Shown here in pieces: positions 18,668 through 27,007 of a stretch of DNA of 56,719 nt (position 1 is its first letter; each line of letters begins with the position of its first letter). The stretch lies in NCBI GenBank assembly GCA_025352795.1, contig JANXSF010000033.1, forward strand, positions 1 through 56,719, read 5' to 3'. This stretch comes from Acidobacteriota bacterium (GTDB lineage: Bacteria > Acidobacteriota > Terriglobia > Bryobacterales > Bryobacteraceae). Under the pieces are notes generated by a model, which was not told the DNA's origin, searched no databases, and saw only the letters and a list, made by a program, of their open reading frames with translations. Made by a program: the position numbers and the translations under genes.

Positions 18668-19942
18668 ATGAGAGATAATTCTCGGCGTGAATTTATTAAG
18701 ACGGCCTCCGCATTTGGAGTGCCTGCCCTTTTGAAAGGTGCTTCAGTCACCAATTCCATCAAAGTGGGAATTGTGGGCTGCGGTGGCCGCGGAACGGGTG
18801 CCACTGCCCAAGCCATTAAGGCTGACGACGGTGCAGAACTAGTAGCGATGGCAGACATCTATACAGAGCGCATTGACGAAAGTCTGGCTTCGCTGGAAAA
18901 GTTTCTAAAACCAGAAGTTCGCACTCGACTGAAAGTGGAACAGGCGAAGAAATTTGTAGGACTCGATGGCTATCAGAAATTGATTGATAGCGGTGTGGAT
19001 GTAGTATTGCTGGCCACGCCACCTGGTTTTCGACCGGTGCAATTACGCGCTGCTGTAGAAGCGAAGAAACATCTATTTGTGGAAAAACCGGTGGCCACAG
19101 ATGCCGTTGGCGTCCGTCACGTTCTTGAAACTGTGAAGATGGCCAAGGAAAAGAATATCAGCCTGATGGCGGGCTTCTGCTGGCGCTACGCCAATCATAT
19201 TGTGGAAACGTTTGATAAGATCCACGCAGGCGCAATCGGCAATATTGTGAGTTACTATGGAACTTACTATACATCGCCTGTGAAACCCATGCCGTCGGCA
19301 TCGGAACGACCTGCCGAAATGAGTGACATGGAATGGCAGATCCGCAATTGGTATAACTTCACATGGCTGTGCGGCGATAGCCTTGTGGAACAAGCCATTC
19401 ACACCGTCGATAAAGTTGCCTGGGCATTTAACGATCAGCCACCCATCAGTTGCGTGGCCGTTGGTGGGCGACAGATACCTGCTGAAGGCGGGAACATTTT
19501 CGATCACTTCCAGGTGAACTACCTTTATCCAAACAATGCCCGAGCCTCCGTGGCCAACCGTCAAATGGTGGGTTGCTACAACGAAAATGCCGATTACATC
19601 ACCGGTACCAAAGGCGTTGCCACCATTGGTCGTGGCCCGAATCCCAGGATTGAAGGCGAAAATCCGTGGAGCTATGAAGGTCAGAAGTACGACATGTATC
19701 AACGCGAACACGACGTCCTGTTTGCCGCCATCCGCAAGGGTCAAGTGGTGAACAATGGCGAACGTCTGGCCACCACAACTATGCTGGGAATTATGGGACG
19801 GATGGCTGCTTATACGGGTCAGACTATTACTTGGGAACAGGCGTTGAATTCGCAAGAGCGCCTGGTGCCTGAGAAATTAGATTGGAACATGAAGTTGGAT
19901 GTTCCACTAACTGCGCGACCCGGAATTACTAAGTTCCTGTAA
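18668..19942 (+). CDS. Gfo/Idh/MocA family NAD(P)-dependent oxidoreductase
   Basis: The ATG at 18668 gives 424 residues with a twin-arginine-like leader, SRREFIKTASAFGV, so export by Tat is likely. The Rossmann fold begins KVGIVGCGGRGTGAT and the family motif EKPVATD follows. The C-terminal alpha/beta domain has GDSLVEQAIHTVDKVAW. These enzymes oxidise or reduce sugars and sugar derivatives; exported versions with this leader are common in Acidobacteriota and Planctomycetes. The substrate is unknown. The upstream ATG at 18605 would extend into the divergent peptidase gene and is rejected. Confidence 0.9.
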   Translation: MRDNSRREFIKTASAFGVPALLKGASVTNSIKVGIVGCGGRGTGATAQAIKADDGAELVAMADIYTERIDESLASLEKFLKPEVRTRLKVEQAKKFVGLDGYQKLIDSGVDVVLLATPPGFRPVQLRAAVEAKKHLFVEKPVATDAVGVRHVLETVKMAKEKNISLMAGFCWRYANHIVETFDKIHAGAIGNIVSYYGTYYTSPVKPMPSASERPAEMSDMEWQIRNWYNFTWLCGDSLVEQAIHTVDKVAWAFNDQPPISCVAVGGRQIPAEGGNIFDHFQVNYLYPNNARASVANRQMVGCYNENADYITGTKGVATIGRGPNPRIEGENPWSYEGQKYDMYQREHDVLFAAIRKGQVVNNGERLATTTMLGIMGRMAAYTGQTITWEQALNSQERLVPEKLDWNMKLDVPLTARPGITKFL

Positions 19943-19981
19943 GTCAATGTTTGCCGATTACAATGAGAATTCAGGTTTGAA

Positions 19982-20059
19982 AAAAGACCGCTCCCTCGCG
20001 GTCACAGCTCGGTAGAATCAGGGTGTTACAGAGCCGTGACCGCCAGGGAGCGGTCTTTT
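19982..20059. repeat. REP-like palindromic element, GACCGCTCCCT type
   Basis: Arms 19982-20010 and 20031-20059 are 29-bp inverted repeats with two mismatches, around a 20-bp loop. The ends AAAAGACCGCTCCCT and its complement give a stem that finishes in a T-run on both strands, so it could also act as a bidirectional terminator for the gene upstream. Confidence 0.88.
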
Positions 20060-20096
20060 AACCACAGGTTATCCCAACAACGGTTGGAGCTTTTAT

Positions 20097-21566
20097 ATGG
20101 ATGCAGGAAAACGATGCGGCATTAGGCTGAATGCCTGCCCCACCAAAACAACTCAGGGTCTAGCGATAGTGGGGCAGGCGGTTTCACCTGTCCGCTTGCT
20201 TGCGAGCGAAGTTCCGATTTCCAAGCAATCATATGACATTGGGCATCCCCACCTGACCTCCCTTTTTCAGAGCATTTGTATCCTCTGCAGTGTCCTGTTC
20301 CCAGTTATGGGAGCTGACTTCACTTCGGCGCGTCCCATTCTGGAAAGAAGTTGCATGCCTTGCCATTCCACTGAGAAAGCGGCTGGTGGTTTGCGCTTGG
20401 ATCGTCGTGCCAATGCCTTGAAGGTACTAACTCCAGGACAGCCAGACCAGAGCGTTTTGCTGCTGACGGTGGAGCGCGACCCGGGGAAGCCCGGTGCAAT
20501 GCCTCCTGGTGGAATGCAGCTATCGGTGGATGATCGGGCTATCTTGCGCAGTTGGATTGCCGAAGGTGCGCCATGGCCCGAATCAATTGTTGTTGGGCAA
20601 AAAATGAAGCGACTTCCCGACGACGCCAACCTTGTAGATAAACTGCACCAACGCATTGTAGCCGCATCGAAAGAGAAAAAGCCCGACGATATGCAGCCTT
20701 TGAAAACACTGATTCCTGGCACCGATGTTTTCTTTGAAATGCTGCCCATTGCTGGCGGAGAATTCCAGATGGGTTCCACGAATTCAAAAATCGAAAGCCC
20801 ACAACACAAAGTTAAAATTGATCCCTTCTGGATGGGGAAGTTTGAGGTCACATGGGATGAATACCGGCTATTTATGTTCCCCGATCAGGCTCGTGAAACC
20901 AAGGGTGCCGATCCGAATGTGGATGCGGTCAGTCGTCCCACCAAGCCTTATGTCGAAATGAGTTTTGGCATGGGCTTAAACGGCTATCCGGCCATCAGCA
21001 TGACACAACATGCGGCCAACAAATATGCCGAATGGCTGAGCGCGAAGACTGGCCATTTCTATCGGTTGCCAACGGAAGCGGAATGGGAATATGCCTGCCG
21101 CGCAGGAACGTCCACTGCGTTTTCCTTTGGTGACGATCCCAGCAAGAGCGGTGAATATGCCTGGTCTTCGGCCAATGCCAATGGGAAATATGAAAAAGTG
21201 GGAACGAAGAAACCGAATCCCTGGGGACTGTTTGATATGCATGGCAACGTAATGGAATGGACATTGGATGCCTATGCCCCCTACGTTGCTGGCAACGTGT
21301 CCAACCCGTGGGTGAAATCGAAGGAATCGTACCCACATGCTGTACGCGGTGGATCATGGAACGATCCACCATCGAAATTGCGTTGCGGGTCACGCGTGGG
21401 CAGCGATTCTTCTTGGAAAATGCAGGATCCGCAATTGCCGAAAAGCATCTGGTACCTTACCGATGCTCAATGGTTAGGATTCCGATTGGTGAGGCCTTTG
21501 CATGTGCCATCAGCTCGCGAAATGTTCCAGTATTGGAACAACGGTGTTGAAGTGGATAGTAACTAG
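20097..21566 (+). CDS. Cytochrome c-SUMF1 (formylglycine-generating enzyme-like) fusion protein
   Basis: An N-terminal cytochrome c domain with one CxxCH site (CMPCH, about residue 86) and LRLDRRANALKVL is joined to a SUMF1/EgtB/PvdO domain. The latter has FQMGSTNSKIESPQHKVKI, RLPTEAEWEYACRAGT, WGLFDMHGNVMEWTLD and VRGGSWNDPPSKLRCGSR. SUMF1 relatives catalyse formylglycine formation or other oxidative changes; this one is probably periplasmic. The start is uncertain: the ATG at 20097 has a GGAG upstream, but its first 55 codons run over a palindrome and do not look like a signal peptide. A later non-ATG start before LFQSICILCSVLFPVMG is likely. Confidence 0.78.
   Translation: MDAGKRCGIRLNACPTKTTQGLAIVGQAVSPVRLLASEVPISKQSYDIGHPHLTSLFQSICILCSVLFPVMGADFTSARPILERSCMPCHSTEKAAGGLRLDRRANALKVLTPGQPDQSVLLLTVERDPGKPGAMPPGGMQLSVDDRAILRSWIAEGAPWPESIVVGQKMKRLPDDANLVDKLHQRIVAASKEKKPDDMQPLKTLIPGTDVFFEMLPIAGGEFQMGSTNSKIESPQHKVKIDPFWMGKFEVTWDEYRLFMFPDQARETKGADPNVDAVSRPTKPYVEMSFGMGLNGYPAISMTQHAANKYAEWLSAKTGHFYRLPTEAEWEYACRAGTSTAFSFGDDPSKSGEYAWSSANANGKYEKVGTKKPNPWGLFDMHGNVMEWTLDAYAPYVAGNVSNPWVKSKESYPHAVRGGSWNDPPSKLRCGSRVGSDSSWKMQDPQLPKSIWYLTDAQWLGFRLVRPLHVPSAREMFQYWNNGVEVDSN
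20133..20179. repeat. Short palindrome inside the 5' end of the SUMF1 frame
   Basis: GCCTGCCCCAC (20133-20143) and GTGGGGCAGGC (20169-20179) are perfect 11-bp inverted repeats. It lies about 75 bp after the larger palindrome at 19982 and appears to be a separate repeat type. Its presence argues that the coding region starts downstream. Confidence 0.75.
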
Positions 21567-22452
21567 CGCGCTTGCTGTAAGCTGCTGGGCAGCAGACTGG
21601 CAAAAGGTTGAGGCTACAGAGCCCCACATGGGCACGCTATTTCGCATTGTTGTTTACACTCAGAATGAAACAGCAGCCCGGGTGGCCATGGGTCAGGCTT
21701 TCCAGCGCGCGGCGCAACTGGATCAAACCCTTTCCGATTACAAGCCCGATAGCGAACTGAACACGTTATGTCGGACTGCTTACCTTAAGCCAGTGAAAGT
21801 GTCCGACGATTTATTTCGAGTGGTAGCAGCGTCGCTGCGCATTGCCCGGCAAACCAACGGGGCGTTCGATATTACGCTGGGTCCGCTGACCCACCAATGG
21901 CGCGAGGCAAGGAAAGTGGGACAGCTTCCATCACGAATCGATGTGGAACAAGCCCGTCAGCGGACATCGTACAAGAAGGTCCAGATCAATCGCAAACACC
22001 AGACCATCCAATTGATGCAGGAAAATCTGCAATTGGATTTAGGGGGAATCGCCAAAGGTTATGCTGCCGATCAAATGCTGGAAGCACTGGTTGCCGCAGG
22101 GTTCCCGCGTGCATTGGTGGCAGCTTCTGGTGACATCCGGGTGGGCGATGCTCCCCCAGGCCGTGCTGGTTGGAACGTGCAACTGCATCAGCAAACAGTG
22201 GAGCTGCGCAACCAGGCAGTGTCTACGGCGGGCCCCGCAGAACAGTATTTGGAAGCTGGTGGAATTCGCTATTCTCACATTCTTGATCCCAGCACGGGGA
22301 TTGGATTGACCAACGGTCTAACAGTGAGCGTAGTGGCCCCCAGCGGCATGTTGGCGGATGGCTGGGATACCGCATTGTGCGTGTTAGGGGAGGCTGGTAA
22401 GAATCGGTTAGTGCGGCATGTGGCAGCGGGACGGGCTTACTTTTTTAAGTAA
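21544..22452 (+). CDS. FAD:protein FMN transferase (ApbE family)
   Basis: Starting at GTG 21544 (or TTG 21547) gives about 302 residues with an export signal (KWIVTSALAVSCWAADW). ApbE marks are HMGTLFRI near the N-terminus, ITLGPLTHQWR, DLGGIAKGYAADQM and the C-terminal YSHILDPSTGIG. It attaches FMN to threonine in flavoproteins such as Nqr/Rnf subunits, using FAD and Mg2+, in the periplasm. The start lies inside the end of the upstream gene, so the two are probably translated together. An alternative ATG at 21502 lacks a signal peptide. Confidence 0.88.
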   Translation: MLKWIVTSALAVSCWAADWQKVEATEPHMGTLFRIVVYTQNETAARVAMGQAFQRAAQLDQTLSDYKPDSELNTLCRTAYLKPVKVSDDLFRVVAASLRIARQTNGAFDITLGPLTHQWREARKVGQLPSRIDVEQARQRTSYKKVQINRKHQTIQLMQENLQLDLGGIAKGYAADQMLEALVAAGFPRALVAASGDIRVGDAPPGRAGWNVQLHQQTVELRNQAVSTAGPAEQYLEAGGIRYSHILDPSTGIGLTNGLTVSVVAPSGMLADGWDTALCVLGEAGKNRLVRHVAAGRAYFFK

Positions 22453-22464
22453 GACGAAGCTCAT

Positions 22465-22480
22465 AAAGCAGCGCTGCTTT
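22465..22480. promoter_or_regulatory. Perfect 16-bp palindrome before the dioxygenase gene
   Basis: AAAGCAGCGCTGCTTT is fully self-complementary and lies 17 bp upstream of the ATG at 22498. It could be a repressor or activator site, or an mRNA hairpin near the start. No regulator gene is adjacent, so its role is open. Confidence 0.5.
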
Positions 22481-22497
22481 GTAGTATCATTGCAACC

Positions 22498-23136
22498 ATG
22501 AAACGCCACATCCCGACACGTCGCCAGATTCTTGAAAGTTGCATTGGTCGAGGGCTTTTGATAGCAAGTGTTCCAATGACTTCCTCTTCGCTGTTCGCTA
22601 TGTGGCAACAAGGGGAAAAGATGGCGGCTAAGCCGACCTCTACGGATGTGCTTGGACCCTTCTTCAAGAAAGGTGCGCCAAACGAATCGAAACTGCACGC
22701 ACCTAGTGACCCTGGATTTCCCTTGCGCGTGGCCGGAAAAGTTTTCAACACTCGTGGTGAGAAGGTAGTTGGTGCCCGTGTGGAAATTTGGCACGCAGAT
22801 CATGTTGGTCTGTATGATCTGCAAGGGTTCCGCTATCGTACAAAGTTGTTGATTGAAGAAAAGGGCGAATACTCTGTGGATACGATTATGCCGGGTCACT
22901 ACGATGACCGTCCGGCGCAGCATATTCATTACTTGATCTCTGCCCCTGGACATCGCACGCTGGTTACGCAAGTATACTTTGCCACCGATCCCTGGTTTGA
23001 AGGCGATCCTGATAAGAACTTCAATAAGCGCGGGCTGGTATCGAGTCGGGAACTGGTTCGCCCAGTTACTTTGTTCGAACAACCCGGTGCACCGCGGGCT
23101 ACTGTTGGGTTCGATATCTGCTTGGAGAAGGTTTGA
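22498..23136 (+). CDS. Intradiol ring-cleavage dioxygenase-like protein, exported
   Basis: A 212-residue protein of the protocatechuate/catechol dioxygenase fold. It has VLGPFF, VAGKVFNTRGEKVVGARVEIWHADHVGLYD, YRTK and PAQHIHYLI, with candidate iron ligands at the tyrosines of GLYD and GHYDD and at the two histidines of HIHY. The N-terminus (TRRQILESCIGRGLLIA) suggests Tat-type export. Members open catechol-type rings with O2 and non-heme Fe(III). The next gene starts inside its stop (TGATG), so a two-gene operon with a WD40 protein is likely. Substrate is unknown. Confidence 0.85.
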   Translation: MKRHIPTRRQILESCIGRGLLIASVPMTSSSLFAMWQQGEKMAAKPTSTDVLGPFFKKGAPNESKLHAPSDPGFPLRVAGKVFNTRGEKVVGARVEIWHADHVGLYDLQGFRYRTKLLIEEKGEYSVDTIMPGHYDDRPAQHIHYLISAPGHRTLVTQVYFATDPWFEGDPDKNFNKRGLVSSRELVRPVTLFEQPGAPRATVGFDICLEKV

Positions 23137-24137
23137 TGAAGGCAGAGAGCCTGAAGAGGCTAGAGAAATTGATGAAGCCCTTGGGGTTCCTGTTGTTTGC
23201 AGCGCTGGTTAGTGCGGAGACTTTACCTGGTGACCGAATGATCGCCGCTGGAGCGGTGGTGAATTCCGTCAGCTTTACAGCGGATGGAAAATCCATTGCG
23301 GCCAATTGTCGCGATGGAAAAGTACGACTGTGGGATGCGCGCACCGGTGTGTTGCAACGCACGATTCCCATTGAGAAGGGCGATGGTTCGGTTACGCTGC
23401 AAGCCCAATCTGATCTGCTGGCAACTGTTGGCGGAGACAAAGTGAAAATATGGAATGTGAATGCCATAGGGAATGCTCGTGTGTTCCCCACCGTCGGTCA
23501 GCGAACGCGCAGGGTCAGCTTTTCCAAAGATCAGCAACTGACGGCAGGAAGTTCCGCAACCAGCGATACAGGCAGTGAAGAAACGGTGCGCGTGTATGAT
23601 GCCACTGGCAAGGAACGCTTTGCCGTAACTGCGGGAATTGGCGGCACCAGCACACTTACATTTTCGCCCGATGGCAGCATTCTGGTTGCCACCAGTTACG
23701 ACACAAATATTCGTGCTTACAGCGTTCGAAACGGGGAGTTGGTTCGTTTCATTGAAGACGTGCCAGTAGCCACGTTTGCCGCAGAGTTCTCTCCCGATGG
23801 AAAAGTGTTTGCCACCGCCGGGGCAGACCGTGTTGTGTATTTGTGGGACGCAAAGACTGGGCGGCTGCAACGCAAATTGCCCGAGCAACCGGAAATGATT
23901 TCCTCCCTTGCATTTTCACCGGATGGCCGTTTTCTGGTTACCGGTGGATTCAGTGCGATTACCGTAAAAGCCCCAGTGAAAGTGATGATATGGGATTTGG
24001 CATCGTCGAAACCAATCCGCACTATGGATGCAGCGCATCAGGTTGGTTCCGTGGCTTTCTCTACGGATAGCAGTCTGGCTGCGTCTACCAGTGGTGACGA
24101 TCAAATTCATATTTGGGGCATCCCAGCTTCGCGCTAA
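23136..24137 (+). CDS. WD40 beta-propeller protein, exported
   Basis: About 333 residues with a signal peptide (KPLGFLLFAALVSAE) followed by at least six WD40 repeats, for example VRLWDARTG, VYLWDAKTG, VMIWDLASS and IHIWGIPAS, each preceded by SFTADGKS/TFSPDGS-type strands. It most likely forms one propeller that binds a protein partner in the periplasm. The ATG at 23136 overlaps the dioxygenase stop and has a strong GGAGAAGG site; the ATG at 23172 would give a shorter signal peptide. No enzymatic domain is seen. Confidence 0.85.
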   Translation: MKAESLKRLEKLMKPLGFLLFAALVSAETLPGDRMIAAGAVVNSVSFTADGKSIAANCRDGKVRLWDARTGVLQRTIPIEKGDGSVTLQAQSDLLATVGGDKVKIWNVNAIGNARVFPTVGQRTRRVSFSKDQQLTAGSSATSDTGSEETVRVYDATGKERFAVTAGIGGTSTLTFSPDGSILVATSYDTNIRAYSVRNGELVRFIEDVPVATFAAEFSPDGKVFATAGADRVVYLWDAKTGRLQRKLPEQPEMISSLAFSPDGRFLVTGGFSAITVKAPVKVMIWDLASSKPIRTMDAAHQVGSVAFSTDSSLAASTSGDDQIHIWGIPASR

Positions 24138-24170
24138 TCGCTTTCAAATAGGTCACAATAGAATCAGTCT

Positions 24171-25121
24171 ATGAAGGGTCTTACTGACATCCCTGGCATC
24201 CGCGTTGGACATGCTTCCGATTTCGACGCGCTCACTGGTTGCACCGTTATTCTTTGCGAAGAAGGGGCTGTGGCTGGTTGCGATATTGGAGGTGGCGCTT
24301 CGGGCACCACTGAATTCGACGTAATGAATCCGCAGCATGTGACTCCTTTTATACACGGCGTAACGTTGGCCGGGGGTTCGGCGTTTGGGCTGGAAGCGGT
24401 GAGCGGTGTGCGACGATTTTTAGAGCACAAAGGCGTGGGGTTTCCCACTGCTTATGCCAAAATTCCCATTGTGCCAGGGGCTATTCTTTTTGACTTAGGG
24501 ATTGGCAAGCCGGGCATCCGTCCCACTCGCGAAACCGGGGAATCCGCTGCTGCTGCTGCATCAGACAAAGCAGTGCAGGAAGGCTGTGTAGGTGCAGGGA
24601 CAGGTGCCACAGTGGGTAAAGCCTATGGCATGGAACGAGCCATGAAAGGCGGCCTGGGCAGCTTTACCATTGAACTGCCCGGTGGCATTTTAGTATCGGC
24701 CTTGGCTGTAGTGAACGCTTTTGGCGATGTGGTTGACCCCAATACCGGAAAGATTATTGCAGGGTCCCGGATGTCAGCCAAGAGCTTGGAATTTGCCAAT
24801 TCAGTGAAGGCTTTGCAGGGCGGAATTGAACGTGGGTTTGGTCGCAGCAATACGACGCTATGCGTGGTGGCCACCAATGCCCGCTTGTCCAAAGTGGAAG
24901 CAACGCAAGTAGCGAGAATGGCCCAAGGCGGCTTGTATCGCACGGTGCGTCCGGCACACACAACCTTTGACGGGGACTTGGTCATTGCCTTATCGAGTGG
25001 TGCCAAAAAAGCTTCTGTAAATGTTTTAGGAATCACCGCAGCAGATGCGTTGGCTGAAGCTATATTGCGTGGAGTAAAAGAAGCCAAGAGCATGGGCGGC
25101 CTGCCTGGTTTAAAGAAGTGA
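24171..25121 (+). CDS. P1 family peptidase (DmpA/BapA-like)
   Basis: A 316-residue member of the N-terminal-nucleophile P1 family. It opens with LTDIPGIRVGHASDFDALTGCTV, has GGSAFGLEA, VGAGTGATVGKAYGMERAMKGGLG and then NTTLCVVATNA, where the threonine of NTT is the expected self-cleavage and nucleophile site. The family includes L-aminopeptidase/D-esterase and beta-peptidyl aminopeptidases. There is no signal peptide, so it acts in the cytoplasm. The DUF1549 gene begins 4 bp after its stop. Confidence 0.9.
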   Translation: MKGLTDIPGIRVGHASDFDALTGCTVILCEEGAVAGCDIGGGASGTTEFDVMNPQHVTPFIHGVTLAGGSAFGLEAVSGVRRFLEHKGVGFPTAYAKIPIVPGAILFDLGIGKPGIRPTRETGESAAAAASDKAVQEGCVGAGTGATVGKAYGMERAMKGGLGSFTIELPGGILVSALAVVNAFGDVVDPNTGKIIAGSRMSAKSLEFANSVKALQGGIERGFGRSNTTLCVVATNARLSKVEATQVARMAQGGLYRTVRPAHTTFDGDLVIALSSGAKKASVNVLGITAADALAEAILRGVKEAKSMGGLPGLKK

Positions 25122-25125
25122 ACTT

Positions 25126-26997
25126 ATGAAAATTTCAATATTCCTTTTTATACCGTTGCTGGCTTTGCATGCCGCATCGAACGTGAATCCGCTGGATTCT
25201 ATTGTTCCATCGGGCAAGGCTCCCGTATCCGACGCAGTGTTTGCGCGACGAGTTTATTTAGATGTGTGGGGCCTGTTGCCAACGCCGGAACAGTTGACGG
25301 AGTTTACGCAATCGAAGGTCGCCGACAAGAACGAACGGCTGGTGGATTTGTTATTGGCCAATCGTACCAACTATGCCGAACATTGGATGAGCTTCTGGAA
25401 CGATCATCTTCGTAATGACGAAGGAGTGGTGTATCACGGTGATCGCAAATACATCACCAAGTGGCTGCGGGCGGCCCTGGAAAAGAATATGCCCTATGAT
25501 CAGTTTGTCAGGGCGTTGATCAGTCCCACGGCGAAGGACGATCCGGAAGGGTTCATTATCGGGGTGAATTGGCGCGGCACGGTGAACGATAGTGAACTGC
25601 CACCCATGCAGGCTGCCCAAAATACGGCGCAGATATTCTTGGGCGTCAATTTGAAATGTAATTCCTGCCACGATAGTTTTATCAGCAAATGGAAATTGAA
25701 AGACGCCTATGGCATGGCCAGCTTCTTTTCGGAAAAGCCCTTGGACGTGGTGCGCTGCGATGTTCACACGGGCGAATTATCTTCACCAAAGTATTTGTTT
25801 ACAGGCGAGCAATTGGTGAGCCCCTCGGCACCGCTAACAGATCGACGTGCGGCGCTGGCCAAAATGATTACGGAGAAAGATCAGGATCGGTTGGCTCGGA
25901 CGTATGTGAATCGAATCTGGAAGCGCCTGTTTGGGCACGGCATTGTTGAACCAGTAGATAACTTAGATGCCAAGGCTTGGAGCCCGGAATTGTTGGCGAG
26001 TCTGGCTGCTGATTTCAAGGCTTCCGGCTTCAATGCGCAAGCACTGTTAAAACGAATTCTTACATCGCGAGCCTACCAATTGCCTGCCGTTGAACCAACG
26101 GAGAAATTCCTGTTTGAAGGACCGCTTGCGCGTCGGCTAACTGCTGAACAATTTTCAGACAATGTGGCCGCACTTACCGGGGAATGGCGATTGAAGCAGA
26201 GCGGGAAGAGCGCCGAGTATGTTCGGGAATGGCAAGTGAAATCCACGGCGTTGACCCGTGCGTTGGGGCGTCCGATTCGCGATCAGGTAACAACGGATCG
26301 GCAGGATGCGGCAACCATGCTGCAGGCGCTGGAACTGGTGAATGGAACTGTTCTGGCGGAGCAATTGCATTTGGGTGCCCAGCGGATGTTAGGAGTGCGA
26401 CAACCGCCGGCGCAGAACATTTTTGATAGCGGAACCATTGGCGCATCGAAGCTGATTCCGGTGGAATTTGATATTACGGGAGTAGATAAACTGTGGCTCC
26501 TGATGGAAGACTTCGAAAGTTATGATCGGACCAGAGTGCAAGGGCGTTGGGGCGATTTGGTGTTGAGTGGTCCCAACGGCGAACAGAAGATTGAAGATGC
26601 CTACGCCCCTTTGCCATCGGAAAAAGTTCTTGATATACGCGGCAAGGGATATACAAAGTTGAAGGCGGTGCTTGGTTTCGATGAAGCCAGCAAGGCTAGC
26701 GACGTGAATGCGCATGTCCGGTTTTTTGCATTTAAAAGTGAGCCCGATAGAAGTCAATTGGTGAAAGTGGCTGGTAAGATTCCTATGGAACAAGCCGTGG
26801 GGCAAAGCTGGAGTGCATTGGATTCCGGCAAGTTGATTGATCGGGTCTATCAATACGCGTTGAGTCGTAAGCCGAACTCGCGGGAAGCGTCGGTGGCCAA
26901 AGGGATAGCCGAGAAGGATGGCCAACCATCGGCGGATGGGCTTGAAGATCTATTGTGGTCGTTATTTATTTCGCCCGAGTTTCAGTTTATTCGTTAA
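25126..26997 (+). CDS. DUF1549/DUF1553 domain protein with a CxxCH site
   Basis: A 623-residue exported protein (signal ISIFLFIPLLALHA). DUF1549 starts at FARRVYLDVWGLLPTPEQ and includes HWMSFWNDHLRND; a CNSCHD motif follows, and DUF1553 is marked by RTYVNRIWKRLFGHGIVEP. These proteins pair with DUF1501 proteins and are abundant in Planctomycetes and Solibacter-like bacteria, but their activity is unknown. It lacks the N-terminal cytochrome domain of many relatives. The DUF1501 gene follows 10 bp downstream. Confidence 0.9.
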   Translation: MKISIFLFIPLLALHAASNVNPLDSIVPSGKAPVSDAVFARRVYLDVWGLLPTPEQLTEFTQSKVADKNERLVDLLLANRTNYAEHWMSFWNDHLRNDEGVVYHGDRKYITKWLRAALEKNMPYDQFVRALISPTAKDDPEGFIIGVNWRGTVNDSELPPMQAAQNTAQIFLGVNLKCNSCHDSFISKWKLKDAYGMASFFSEKPLDVVRCDVHTGELSSPKYLFTGEQLVSPSAPLTDRRAALAKMITEKDQDRLARTYVNRIWKRLFGHGIVEPVDNLDAKAWSPELLASLAADFKASGFNAQALLKRILTSRAYQLPAVEPTEKFLFEGPLARRLTAEQFSDNVAALTGEWRLKQSGKSAEYVREWQVKSTALTRALGRPIRDQVTTDRQDAATMLQALELVNGTVLAEQLHLGAQRMLGVRQPPAQNIFDSGTIGASKLIPVEFDITGVDKLWLLMEDFESYDRTRVQGRWGDLVLSGPNGEQKIEDAYAPLPSEKVLDIRGKGYTKLKAVLGFDEASKASDVNAHVRFFAFKSEPDRSQLVKVAGKIPMEQAVGQSWSALDSGKLIDRVYQYALSRKPNSREASVAKGIAEKDGQPSADGLEDLLWSLFISPEFQFIR

Positions 26998-27007
26998 GGG
27001 ACATGGC

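Noticed and set aside
26918-27007. Upstream start for the DUF1501 protein
   Set aside because: It overlaps the DUF1549 gene and hides the twin-arginine leader that begins at 27008.
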